NCBI GenBank assembly: GCA_021773115.1
Contig: JAJFKS010000025.1
Span: 124,001 to 188,000, forward strand
Reading direction: 5' to 3'
DNA from: Woeseiaceae bacterium
GTDB lineage: Bacteria; Pseudomonadota; Gammaproteobacteria; Steroidobacterales; Woeseiaceae
Length of the DNA: 64,000 bases
A model generated the notes under the pieces. The model saw only the letters and a program-made list of their open reading frames with translations. It did not search any database and was not told the origin of the DNA. Position numbers and translations under genes: made by a program. This document shows positions 23,984 to 32,106 of this stretch, in pieces. How positions within the stretch are numbered: position 1 is the first letter of the stretch; every line of letters begins with the position of its first letter.

Positions 23984-24571
23984 ATGCGAAACTCAAAGTC
24001 AGACGCTGATCGTCGACGCCGCCGCCGTCGGCGGCGAATTCAGGTTGTTATTCTTTACACGGCGATTGCCGTTGGTCTGGCATGGTTTTTCGAACTACAG
24101 GCAACGACGACGGTGATCTTTGTTCGCCATGCGGAAAAGGCGACGGTTGAGGACAGCGATCCCGGACTGAGCGAAGCCGGTCATGCGCGGGCTGCAGAAC
24201 TCGCAAGACAGATGGTTGATGCAGACGTTGTTGCTGGTGTAGATGCGATTTATTCCACAACCTATCAGCGCACCGAACAGACTGTAAGGCCGGTTGCGGA
24301 TGCTTTGAAATTACCAATCACGTCTTACGACGCGGCAAATACTGAAACCATCATGGATGAGATCGTCAAGCTTCACAAAGGCAGGATAATCCTGGTGGTC
24401 GGGCACAGCAATACGATTCCGGAGCTGATCGGAAATATGGGTGCCAGCAAAGTCGTGCCGCCCATTGCCGAAGATGAGTACGACAATATCTACATCGTGA
24501 CCATCCCCTGGTTCGGCAAGACCAAGACCATTCGATTGCGCTATGGAGCGCCCTACATCCCGGTACCATGA
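23984..24571 (+). CDS. Membrane-anchored histidine phosphatase superfamily protein
   Basis: A 195-residue protein. The N-terminus has nine consecutive arginines followed by one membrane helix (IQVVILYTAIAVGLAWFF), which would orient the enzyme toward the periplasm by the positive-inside rule. The catalytic core follows: VIFVRHAEKA (catalytic RH), AIYSTTYQRTEQTVRP, and VVGHSNTIPELI (second His). This is the branch-2 / SixA-like phosphoglycerate-mutase fold. The substrate is unknown. The 3' end overlaps the YjbQ-like gene by 4 bp (ATGA). Confidence 0.85.
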   Translation: MRNSKSDADRRRRRRRRRIQVVILYTAIAVGLAWFFELQATTTVIFVRHAEKATVEDSDPGLSEAGHARAAELARQMVDADVVAGVDAIYSTTYQRTEQTVRPVADALKLPITSYDAANTETIMDEIVKLHKGRIILVVGHSNTIPELIGNMGASKVVPPIAEDEYDNIYIVTIPWFGKTKTIRLRYGAPYIPVP

Positions 24572-24987
24572 TCTTCAGGGACGAACTTTCAGTTTCAACC
24601 AGCGGTCGCGGTACCTACGACATAAGTTCACGGGTGCAGGATGCGGTGGCCAGTTCATCGATCCGGACCGGCCTGTGTAATCTCTTTATCTGCCATACCA
24701 GTGCCTCGCTGGTGCTGTGCGAAAACGCCGATCCGGATGTTCTCCGGGACCTCGAGACGTTTATGTCGCGGCAGGTGCCGGACGGCGATCCGATGTTTAC
24801 GCACGTTGCTGAAGGACCCGATGATATGCCGGCGCATGTGCGCAGCATCCTGACGCAATCAGACTTGAATCTTCCGGTCACAAACGGTGCATGCGCATTG
24901 GGTACCTGGCAAGGCGTTTACTTGTGGGAGCATCGGCATGCTGCGCACATGCGGCGCATCATCGTTACCGTGCAGGGGGAGGGCTGA
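24568..24987 (+). CDS. YjbQ family (UPF0047) protein
   Basis: A 139-residue protein matching YjbQ / UPF0047: GTYDISSRVQDAV, LCNLFICHTSASLVLCENADP, then the metal-ligand-bearing HVAEGPDDMPAHVRSILTQ and a terminal GTWQGVYLWEHRHAAHMRRI. YjbQ of E. coli shows weak thiamine-phosphate synthase activity in vivo, but its true role is open. The ATG overlaps the stop of the phosphatase gene, so the two are translated together. It stops 1 bp before the end of the convergent peroxiredoxin gene. Confidence 0.9.
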   Translation: MIFRDELSVSTSGRGTYDISSRVQDAVASSSIRTGLCNLFICHTSASLVLCENADPDVLRDLETFMSRQVPDGDPMFTHVAEGPDDMPAHVRSILTQSDLNLPVTNGACALGTWQGVYLWEHRHAAHMRRIIVTVQGEG

Positions 24988-25461
24988 TCAGCGGCTCTTC
25001 AGGCCGGCGGTTTCTCTTAGAATGACGGCTTTCTGGATAAACTCTAAATGCCGTGCAACACGTACGTCGGCCATGATCGTGTCCCTGATCGTGCGATCCT
25101 GATTGATCAGGAACGTTGCGCGCCGCACCCCAACACCGAATGGACCATCGACGTCGTACATCTTGATCGCGACCTTGTCCGGGTCACTCAACAATAAGAA
25201 CGGCAAATTGTGTTGCTCGCGGAATCGCAGGTGACTTTCCTCGTCCTGCGGGCTGATGCCGACCACATTGAGACCCACGGCTTGTATGTCCGCGTGAATA
25301 TCACGAATTGAGCAGGCCTCTTTGGTGCAGCCCGGCGTAAAGTCGGCCGGGTAAAAGTAGATTATCAGGGGGCCGTCTTGCAGTAAGTCTGATAACGAGA
25401 TTTCGGCACCGTCTTGGTCGCTGAGCACGAACTCGGGTGCCTTGGAGCCGATGCTCAGCAT
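24988..25461 (-). CDS. bcp: Thioredoxin-dependent peroxiredoxin, BCP/PrxQ type
   Basis: A 157-residue thiol peroxidase. It has the peroxidatic motif YPADFTPGCTKEACSIRD, in which the first Cys is the peroxidatic one and the second, five residues later, is the resolving Cys of the alpha-2 type PrxQ, plus LLSDPDKVAIKMYDV further on. It reduces H2O2 and organic hydroperoxides with electrons from thioredoxin; trxB is 10 kb away. Its start overlaps the end of a GNAT gene by 7 bp. The C-terminal region (VRRATFLINQDRTIRDTI) matches the family. Confidence 0.92.
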   Translation of the reverse strand: MLSIGSKAPEFVLSDQDGAEISLSDLLQDGPLIIYFYPADFTPGCTKEACSIRDIHADIQAVGLNVVGISPQDEESHLRFREQHNLPFLLLSDPDKVAIKMYDVDGPFGVGVRRATFLINQDRTIRDTIMADVRVARHLEFIQKAVILRETAGLKSR

Positions 25462-25922
25462 TTCTGATGCTCGAATATCGCTTCCATCACTTTGTAATTT
25501 GGATCAACCATGCCAAGCGCCTCGTAAGTTTGTTGTGCTCTCTTATTGCCGTTTTCAACATACAATCGCAATCCGCAGGCATCGACGCTTGCTTTCGCCA
25601 ATGATTCAACGTGCCGATACATTGCAGAATACACGCCCCGTCGTCGGAAGTCCGGGTGCACGTACACGCTCTGAATCCACCACAGTGTGCCGTTTCGCCA
25701 GTCGCTCCATTCGTAGGTCACCATGATCTGGCCAACCAGCTTGCGGTCGGTTTCGGCCACCCAATAGCGGCCCTTTTTGCTGTCTGACAGCAGTGCTGCG
25801 ACGCCGGGGCCGATTACATCAGCCGCTAACGGCCGGCCTTCCGTTTCTTCGGCCATCTTCGAGTTATACGACGCGATGGTCTCAGCGTCGGACGGCATTG
25901 CGTCTCGTATTTCAAAATTCAT
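25455..25922 (-). CDS. GNAT family N-acetyltransferase
   Basis: A 155-residue acetyltransferase. It has the conserved acetyl-CoA loop VHPDFRRRGVYSAMYRHVESLA (R/Q-x-x-G-x-G/A pattern as RRRGVYS), preceded by the beta-4 strand GTLWWIQSVYV, and a C-terminal RLYVENGNKRAQQTYEALGM. The ATG at 25922 (MNFEIRDAMPSD) matches the usual GNAT start. The substrate is unknown. It overlaps the peroxiredoxin gene by 7 bp, so both are probably transcribed together. Confidence 0.88.
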   Translation of the reverse strand: MNFEIRDAMPSDAETIASYNSKMAEETEGRPLAADVIGPGVAALLSDSKKGRYWVAETDRKLVGQIMVTYEWSDWRNGTLWWIQSVYVHPDFRRRGVYSAMYRHVESLAKASVDACGLRLYVENGNKRAQQTYEALGMVDPNYKVMEAIFEHQKC

Positions 25923-26048
25923 GCGGTCTGCCTGAAAACGACGAATCATAACGGGGACCAGGCCTGGGGTACAATGGCGTGCCGGCCGCGCGAGGTCGTC
26001 CCGCTTCTTTGCGAGCCGGTTCCGATAACAATAAAAGGAATCTCAATC

Positions 26049-26279
26049 ATGCGCAGATTTATCACCAAGTCTCTGGAAGTTCTTAGCTTTGTCGTCATTG
26101 GTCTGATCGTACTCGGCGCGGCAATTGGCGGAGCGAATACCGGCGGCTTTTTCGGTTTCGTCGGTGGTGTCATCGGCGGCTTAGTCATGGCGATCGTGAT
26201 ATTCGGAGCGCTGTTCGTGCTGATGGATATCTCCGATAATACGCGGCGAATGGCAGATCTGATGGAGCAGAAAGACTAA
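26049..26279 (+). CDS. Small membrane protein of unknown function
   Basis: A 76-residue protein with two membrane helices (VLSFVVIGLIVLGAAIGGA and FVGGVIGGLVMAIVIFGALFVLM) separated by a Gly-rich turn (NTGGFFGF), then DISDNTRRMADLMEQKD. The start at ATG 26049 is supported by AAAAGGA 9 nt upstream. The tail (LMDISDNTRRMADLMEQ) resembles a widespread small DUF family of membrane proteins whose cytoplasmic end is amphipathic. It ends 10 bp before the convergent tRNA-Arg. Confidence 0.75.
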   Translation: MRRFITKSLEVLSFVVIGLIVLGAAIGGANTGGFFGFVGGVIGGLVMAIVIFGALFVLMDISDNTRRMADLMEQKD

Positions 26280-26289
26280 AGCGAGAATA

Positions 26290-26366
26290 TGGCGCGCCCG
26301 ACAGGATTCGAACCTGTGGCCCCCAAATTAGGAATCTGGTGCTCTATCCGACTGAGCTACGGGCGC
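26290..26366 (-). tRNA. tRNA-Arg(CCU)
   Basis: A 77-nt gene including CCA. The acceptor stem GCGCCCG pairs with CGGGCGC, the anticodon stem CCAGA/TTTGG closes loop TTCCTAA, giving anticodon CCT (reads AGG), and the T arm is ACAGG-TTCGAAT-CCTGT. D-arm GCTC...GAGC is present. No integrase or att-like direct repeat is seen next to it. Confidence 0.97.
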
Positions 26367-26429
26367 GGCGCCGGGAATCTTAACAAACTGACGGGAGCGA
26401 CGCAGAGTTAAGGATGTCATAATGGCCGA

Positions 26430-26807
26430 ATGAACGGCATTATCCTGCGTACTTTAATCACGATGTTAGGTCTATTCCTGGCGTCTCGTCTGATTCCGGG
26501 CGTCTCAATTGTGGGCACCGGCAGTTTTGTCCTGGCCGCCTTGTTGCTCGGGCTGGTTAACGGCTTTGTGCGGCCGATTATGTTTTTGCTGACCTTGCCA
26601 ATCACAATTATTACCTTGGGCGTTTTTCTGTTCGTTTTGAATGCCGCAATGTTCGGGCTGGTTGCCGCGTTGCTGGACAATTTCAGCGTGTCCGGTTTCT
26701 GGTCCGCACTTTTTGGCGCGGTGATTGTCAGTATTACAAGCACCGTCGCGTCCTGGTGCATTGGACCCGACGGTCGCTATGAACTGTTCGTCGTGCGGCG
26801 GCGCTGA
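26430..26807 (+). CDS. Four-helix membrane protein of the YvlD / 'phage holin family 4' type
   Basis: A 125-residue protein with four membrane helices, matching the YvlD family (annotated as mycobacteriophage holin-like): LGLFLASRLIPGVSIVGTGSF, LLLGLVNGFVRPIMFLLTLPITIITLGVFLFVLNAAMF, then a variable last helix. Despite the name this is a chromosomal housekeeping-type family and there are no phage genes nearby. The final residues (DGRYELFVVRRR) are unusually charged. The gene overlaps nothing upstream; the next gene (dienelactone hydrolase-like) begins 22 bp downstream. Confidence 0.85.
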   Translation: MNGIILRTLITMLGLFLASRLIPGVSIVGTGSFVLAALLLGLVNGFVRPIMFLLTLPITIITLGVFLFVLNAAMFGLVAALLDNFSVSGFWSALFGAVIVSITSTVASWCIGPDGRYELFVVRRR

Positions 26808-26829
26808 ACTCGACATTCAGAGAGAAGCA

Positions 26830-27549
26830 TTGAGCATTCAAACGCGCCTGATCGAATACGGCAACGGGGAACAGACATTTGCCGGCTTGCTAGCCTGGGA
26901 TGACGCGTTGACGGGAAAACGACCCGGTGTGCTGGTCGCGCACACGATTCGTGGTCGCACATCGTTCGAAGAAGGCAAGGCGCGTGATCTTGCTGCGCTC
27001 GGTTTTGCCGCTTTTGCACTGGATGTTTACGGTGCCTCCGAAATTGGTGGTGACGGTGCTCGATCAAGAGCGAACATGGATACGTTGATAGCAGATCGCG
27101 GAGAGCTGCAGAACCGCCTGATGCTGGCCTTGTCGACATTGCAGCAACAGCAGGAAGTCGATGCCAAACGATGCGCTGCTATTGGTTTTTGCTTTGGTGG
27201 TCTGGGAGTGCTTGATCTCGCGCGTTTGAACGCACCCTTGGCTGGCGTCGTCAGTTTTCATGGATTGTTTGAAGCGCCTGGCAACCTCGAAAATGAACGC
27301 AGCCATTGTAAAGTTCTGGCATTGCATGGCTGGGATGATCCGCTGGCAACGCCCTCTGTCGTACTCTCATTCGCCAGGGAAATGACGGCGCTCGGTATCG
27401 ACTGGCAGTTACACGGATATGGCCACACGCAACATGCGTTCACCAATCCTGCCGCAAATGACAGTCAACGCGGCACGGTTTATCATGCTGCCGCTGACAG
27501 ACGATCGTGGATTGCTGCGCAAAATTTCCTGTCCGAATGTTTTGATTAA
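26830..27549 (+). CDS. Dienelactone hydrolase family protein
   Basis: A 239-residue alpha/beta hydrolase. The nucleophile is the Cys of GFCFGG (instead of Ser), the acid is in GWDDPLATP, and the His is in YGHTQHAFTNPAA, which is the Cys-Asp-His triad of dienelactone hydrolases. The N-terminus LSIQTRLIEYGNG comes from a TTG at 26830 with AGAGAAG upstream, matching the family start; the frame is open upstream inside the holin-like gene but that part (with CSSCGG) is not expected. In genomes without a chloroaromatic pathway these proteins are hydrolases of unknown substrate. Confidence 0.85.
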   Translation: MSIQTRLIEYGNGEQTFAGLLAWDDALTGKRPGVLVAHTIRGRTSFEEGKARDLAALGFAAFALDVYGASEIGGDGARSRANMDTLIADRGELQNRLMLALSTLQQQQEVDAKRCAAIGFCFGGLGVLDLARLNAPLAGVVSFHGLFEAPGNLENERSHCKVLALHGWDDPLATPSVVLSFAREMTALGIDWQLHGYGHTQHAFTNPAANDSQRGTVYHAAADRRSWIAAQNFLSECFD

Positions 27550-27566
27550 TCTCCCGGAGTGAATTC

Positions 27567-29273
27567 GTGAAGCAATATTCAGTAGTCCTGTTACTCGCCG
27601 CTGGCATTTTCCTGCTTGCTTGCAGCGACAAAGATCCGGCGACCGACTTCGCCAGCCCTGTCGCTAATGCCGACGGCCCGAATCTGAGTGCGGAACAGGC
27701 AGCCCTGCAAATTGAGGACGCATATATGCGGGGCATCATTCAGGAAATATCACAGGACAGTTATGAAGGGCGTGGTCCGGGTAGCCGTGGCGATGACATG
27801 ACGCGTAGATATCTTGCTGAGCAGATGGCGGCAATCGGACTCGAGCCTGGCGCTGAAGGTGGCAAATGGAACCAGGCTTTCGAATTGGTTGGTGTCAATG
27901 CAAAGCAGCCGAAAGAGTTGGTTTTTTCAGGGCATGACAAGTCCCTGGTGCTGAAACAATGGGATCAATTCATCGTTGGTAGTGGCGTACAGGACGAGCG
28001 TGCCGAATTGACGAATGCTGAAATCGTTTTTGTCGGCTACGGCATTCAGGCGCCCGAATACGACTGGGACGATTACAAGGGCGTCGACCTCAAGGGTAAG
28101 GTCTTGCTAATGATGAATAACGACCCCGACTGGGATCCCGAATTATTCGGCGGACAAACACGACTTTGGTACGGTCGCTGGGACTACAAGTACCTAAGTG
28201 CGGCGAAGCAGGGTGCTGTCGGTGCAATCATAATTCACACTACGCCGTCTGCCGGCTACCCATTTCAAGTGGTGCAGACATCATGGACCGGTGTGCAATT
28301 TGAGCTGCCGGCTGGCGACGAGCCGCGTAGCCAGGTTAAAGGCTGGGTAACCGAGGATAGTGCGCGTGAGCTGGTCGCAATGGCTGGATTCGATCTCGAC
28401 AAGCTGCGTGAGCAAGCGGACAACCGTGATTTTGTGCCGGTAGCCCTTGGGGTTCACACGTCGATCGAGATGGACGTCGAAATCGAGCGAGTGCAGTCGG
28501 GCAATGTTCTCGGTCTGATCCCGGGCAGCGATCCTGAACTCAAAGATGAAGTGGTAATTTACACGGCACATCACGATCACCTCGGCATTGGTACGCCGAA
28601 CGAAGAGGGCGACAATATTTACAACGGCGCATTCGACAACGCGACTGGTGTAGCACAGGTCATGGCGATCGCGAAGGCCATCAAGGCGCTTCCGGAAGCA
28701 CCGCGTCGCTCCGTCCTGGTGGCGCTGGTCGGCGCTGAGGAGCAGGGTCTGCTGGGTTCCGAGTACTACGCAGCCAACCCAACTTTTGCGCCGGGCAAAA
28801 TTGCGGCAAACCTCAACTACGATGGCGGCAATGTTTGGGGGCACACGCATGACGTGACCTACATCGGTCTGGGCAAATCAACCATTGACGAAATCGTCTC
28901 GATGATCGCAGATGAACAGGGCAGAGTCGTCAAGCCTGACCAGTTTTCCGACAAAGGCTACTTCTACCGCTCTGACCAGTTCAGCTTTGCGAAAATCGGT
29001 GTTCCGGCCATGTACCTGGATACCGGCACCGACTTTATCGATCGTCCACCTGAATGGGGTCGCGAGCAACAAAATCATTACACCGAGGTGAATTACCACC
29101 AACCGAGCGATGAATACGATCCGAACTGGAACCTCGAAGGCATGATCGATGACGCGTTGCTCGGCTACTGGACGGGTCTCGCGATTGCGAACGCGGACAA
29201 CATGCCAACGTGGAATCCCGGCGATGAATTCGAAGCTGCGCGTATCGAAGCCTTGCAACAAAGCGCAAAGTGA
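27567..29273 (+). CDS. M28 family metallopeptidase, lipoprotein
   Basis: A 568-residue exported aminopeptidase-like protein. It starts at a GTG with GGAG upstream; the lipobox LLAC places the acylated Cys at residue 19. A protease-associated (PA) domain lies around residues 120-260 (VFVGYGIQAPEYDWDDYKG, then AIIIHTTPSAGYPFQV). The M28 zinc ligands follow: TAHHDHLG, GAFDNATGVAQ (bridging Asp), the catalytic GAEEQGLLGS, and later DQFSDKGYFYRSDQFSF and the last His in NYHQPSDEYD. Its stop overlaps the start of the DUF885 gene, so the two lipoproteins are probably made together and degrade peptides in the cell envelope. Confidence 0.92.
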   Translation: MKQYSVVLLLAAGIFLLACSDKDPATDFASPVANADGPNLSAEQAALQIEDAYMRGIIQEISQDSYEGRGPGSRGDDMTRRYLAEQMAAIGLEPGAEGGKWNQAFELVGVNAKQPKELVFSGHDKSLVLKQWDQFIVGSGVQDERAELTNAEIVFVGYGIQAPEYDWDDYKGVDLKGKVLLMMNNDPDWDPELFGGQTRLWYGRWDYKYLSAAKQGAVGAIIIHTTPSAGYPFQVVQTSWTGVQFELPAGDEPRSQVKGWVTEDSARELVAMAGFDLDKLREQADNRDFVPVALGVHTSIEMDVEIERVQSGNVLGLIPGSDPELKDEVVIYTAHHDHLGIGTPNEEGDNIYNGAFDNATGVAQVMAIAKAIKALPEAPRRSVLVALVGAEEQGLLGSEYYAANPTFAPGKIAANLNYDGGNVWGHTHDVTYIGLGKSTIDEIVSMIADEQGRVVKPDQFSDKGYFYRSDQFSFAKIGVPAMYLDTGTDFIDRPPEWGREQQNHYTEVNYHQPSDEYDPNWNLEGMIDDALLGYWTGLAIANADNMPTWNPGDEFEAARIEALQQSAK

Positions 29274-31078
29274 TGTCCATGAATTCATTCCGAGCCGTTA
29301 TCGCCGCGTGTGGGCTGGTACTGGTGTCAGCCTGCAGCGCGCCGAGTGAAAATGCGACACAGCCACTGTCCGCAAGCGCGTCGGCAGCTGAGCAACAGCT
29401 CAATGCGATCATTGAAGAACACTGGGAATATGCGCTTCGTGAGGACCCGACGTTTGCGACGGCAGTTGGCGTTGGCGACTACAACGACCGCATGCCTTCC
29501 GTAAGCGCCGATAATGAACAACGTCGTCTGGAAGCTGAGAAATCATTTTTGCGCCGTGCACGCGATATCGACGCCGAGTCGCTCAGCGTTGCCGGGCGCA
29601 TTAATTCCGACCTGTTCCAGTGGGTGCTGGAAGATTCGATTGGTTCCGGTGAACTCGGCCTGAATCGAATACCGTTTAACACATTCTCCGGCTTTTTCAT
29701 GAATGCGCTCACAGCGAGCAACGGCGTTTCGATGCAGCGTGTGTCAGATTATGAAGACTACATTTCCCGATTGTCGGAGATCCCGCGATACTTTGACGAA
29801 AATATCGAGAATATGCGTTCCGGTGTGGATGATTTGTTCGTCTTGCCACAGATCGTAATTGACGGTGTGTTGCCGACGATTGAAGCACAGGTCAAAGACA
29901 ATCCGGAAGACAGCAGTTTCTTCGAACCGTTTGCGAAAATGAGCGACAAGGTAGCTGCCGCGGAGCAGGAGCGCCTTCGCGAAGCTGGGCGTGCCATTAT
30001 TCGTGACGAAGTGTTACCGGCGTTTTCGAGACTTGCGACATTTCTGCGTGACGAGTACCAGGCAAGCCACACAATTGCTGCCGAGGATTTGTTGGAGGGC
30101 GAAGAGTACTACGCGTTCAACATTAAGCGGTACACAACACTGACGAATGCCACGGCAGGTGAAATTCACAAGATTGGCCTTGACGAGGTGAAGCGCATTC
30201 GTCAGGAAATGGACGCAATCATCAAAGAGCTTCAGTTCAAAGGCGACTTTGCAGCCTTTGGAAAATTCTTGCGCACCGATCCACAATTTTATGCGAGCAG
30301 CAAAGAAGGATTACTGAAAGAAGCGGCCTACATTGCGAAGCGTATTGATTATGTGATGCCCGGTTTCTTCGGCAAGTTGCCTCGCCAGCCCTATGGCATT
30401 GTTCCGGTGCCGGATGAGATCGCGCCCAATTACACGACAGGCGCTTATTACGGATCGCCGCCCGGGGCGCCGCAGGGTGGTGCATTTTGGGTCAATACGT
30501 ATGCGCTGGACCAGCGTCCGCTTTACGAAATTCCTGCATTGACGCTGCACGAGGCCGTTCCCGGCCACCATCACCAGAATGCGCTGTCGACTGAGATGGC
30601 CGATGCGCCTGCGTTTCGGCGCAACTTGTACTTCAGTGCTTTCGGAGAGGGTTGGGCGCTGTATGCCGAAAAGCTCGGAGTAGAAATGGGCATCTATCAG
30701 ACACCATACGAACACTTCGGTCGCTTAAGTTATGAAATGTGGCGTGCTTGCCGGTTGGTTGTGGATACCGGCTTGCATTCGCAAGGCTGGACGCGCCAGC
30801 AAGCGATGGATTTTTTCTTTAAGAATACGTCGCTATCCGAGGGCAACATTCGTGCGGAGATTGATCGATACATTTCCTGGCCGGGGCAAGCGCTTGCCTA
30901 CAAACTTGGCGAATTAAAAATATGGGAATTGCGCCGCATCGCCGAAAACGATCTCGGTGACCGCTTCGACCTGCGAGAATTTCACGATGTTATTCTGGGT
31001 AACGGAGCTGTCCCGCTTGCGATGCTCGAGGACATTGTATTGCGCTGGGTAGAAGAAAAACTGGCTAGCGGCGCCTAG
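29273..31078 (+). CDS. DUF885 family zinc-peptidase-like lipoprotein (copy 1)
   Basis: A 601-residue exported protein with a lipobox LVSAC (Cys about 21). The family signature is present: TLHEAVPGHHHQNALSTEM at about residue 425 (HExxPGHH), FGEGWALYAEKLG with the third ligand Glu, and RLVVDTGLHSQGWTRQQAMDFFFKNTSLSEGNIRAEI, which is the conserved C-terminal block. DUF885 proteins are gluzincin-like metallopeptidases, thought to process oligopeptides or modified amino acids; the substrate is unproven. I use the ATG at 29273 overlapping the M28 stop; an ATG at 29279 is equally possible. Convergent with the diguanylate cyclase gene (4 bp overlap). Confidence 0.88.
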   Translation: MSMNSFRAVIAACGLVLVSACSAPSENATQPLSASASAAEQQLNAIIEEHWEYALREDPTFATAVGVGDYNDRMPSVSADNEQRRLEAEKSFLRRARDIDAESLSVAGRINSDLFQWVLEDSIGSGELGLNRIPFNTFSGFFMNALTASNGVSMQRVSDYEDYISRLSEIPRYFDENIENMRSGVDDLFVLPQIVIDGVLPTIEAQVKDNPEDSSFFEPFAKMSDKVAAAEQERLREAGRAIIRDEVLPAFSRLATFLRDEYQASHTIAAEDLLEGEEYYAFNIKRYTTLTNATAGEIHKIGLDEVKRIRQEMDAIIKELQFKGDFAAFGKFLRTDPQFYASSKEGLLKEAAYIAKRIDYVMPGFFGKLPRQPYGIVPVPDEIAPNYTTGAYYGSPPGAPQGGAFWVNTYALDQRPLYEIPALTLHEAVPGHHHQNALSTEMADAPAFRRNLYFSAFGEGWALYAEKLGVEMGIYQTPYEHFGRLSYEMWRACRLVVDTGLHSQGWTRQQAMDFFFKNTSLSEGNIRAEIDRYISWPGQALAYKLGELKIWELRRIAENDLGDRFDLREFHDVILGNGAVPLAMLEDIVLRWVEEKLASGA

Positions 31079-32094
31079 TTTGCGACGTTGCTTCGATTTC
31101 TCCCTGCGCGTTTTGCCTCATACAGCGCGGTGTCGGCGCGGTGCAGCCAGTCGATGGGCAACTCATCAGCCTGCAGTTCGGCGACACCAACTGAAATCGT
31201 AACGGCCTGCTCCGGGATTAACTCGTTCGCCTCAACCAACGTGCGCAGTTGTTCGGCCAGGTGTGTCGCCTGCTCAATCGTTTGCCCCTCCAGGACAACG
31301 ACAAATTCTTCGCCACCGATGCGATACAGTTTGTCGGTTGTGCGGATGCGAAGGTTGATGATTTCTGTCACCTGCTTAAGAATTCTGTCGCCAACAGTGT
31401 GGCCGAAATCGTCATTTACCTTCTTGAAGTGATCCAGATCCAGCAACAGCAGGCTCGCCGGAGCTGCTGAACGCTTCTTATTATTGACCAGTTCGACCAG
31501 CTTGGTATCGAAGAAGCGGCGATTGCCCGCGCCCGTTAGCGGATCCTTGGTCGCGAGGTGCATCAGTTGTTCACGTTGTCGGCTGGTGATTAATGAAAAT
31601 GCATAGGCGAATGAACTCATTACAAACATGGTGATATAAATCGTCGTCGTCGATTGAGAATCGGCGTGGCTGATCAATTGCGGGCTCAGTGCGCCAACTG
31701 TGACGAGTGAAAGTAACAATGCCTCTCGCGGCCGGAGCAAATAAAACACGGCCATCAGTCCCGGGTAGATCCAGTACACTTGCTGCGGGCCGATAACATA
31801 GATGGTCGTCACGACGCCCGTCATGCAGAACAGGGAAATTGCTATGCTGGCGAATCGAACTTTGCGCGTGCGGTAGACGTAGATTCCGAGGCCGCTGAAC
31901 CCCACGACGATCACCGTATCGACGATGGCTGCAACCCATTCGCCTTGTAGATATCGCAATACGATGAATGGAAAAACACCGAAGGCGCCAGCAGCGCTCA
32001 GGATAAGTGGCAGGTAACTCTCAACGGTCTTGCGGCGCTGCTCGGACTCGATACTGTATTGCCAGGCCTCGAGCGCCGAATAGACCTCTTTCAC
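31075..32094 (-). CDS. Membrane-bound diguanylate cyclase (GGDEF)
   Basis: A 339-residue protein. The N-terminal half has about six membrane helices (residues 25-170). The GGDEF domain starts ATKDPLTGAGNRRFF (about 181) and has the active-site GGEEF at 260-264 and an inhibitory I-site RTTD at 251-254, five residues before it. This is the layout of an active, product-inhibited c-di-GMP synthase. No PAS or other sensor domain is seen; the membrane part may sense. It follows the ExeA-type ATPase gene by 12 bp on the same strand and overlaps the convergent DUF885 gene by 4 bp. Confidence 0.92.
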   Translation of the reverse strand: MKEVYSALEAWQYSIESEQRRKTVESYLPLILSAAGAFGVFPFIVLRYLQGEWVAAIVDTVIVVGFSGLGIYVYRTRKVRFASIAISLFCMTGVVTTIYVIGPQQVYWIYPGLMAVFYLLRPREALLLSLVTVGALSPQLISHADSQSTTTIYITMFVMSSFAYAFSLITSRQREQLMHLATKDPLTGAGNRRFFDTKLVELVNNKKRSAAPASLLLLDLDHFKKVNDDFGHTVGDRILKQVTEIINLRIRTTDKLYRIGGEEFVVVLEGQTIEQATHLAEQLRTLVEANELIPEQAVTISVGVAELQADELPIDWLHRADTALYEAKRAGRNRSNVAN

Positions 32095-32106
32095 GCGACT
32101 GTCCTG

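Noticed and set aside
26290..26366. tRNA-Arg as an integration site
   Set aside because: No integrase and no direct repeat of the tRNA 3' end was seen in the flanks.
26430..26807. Phage holin / prophage remnant
   Set aside because: The protein is of the chromosomal YvlD type; there are no other phage genes, and the base use matches the neighbours.
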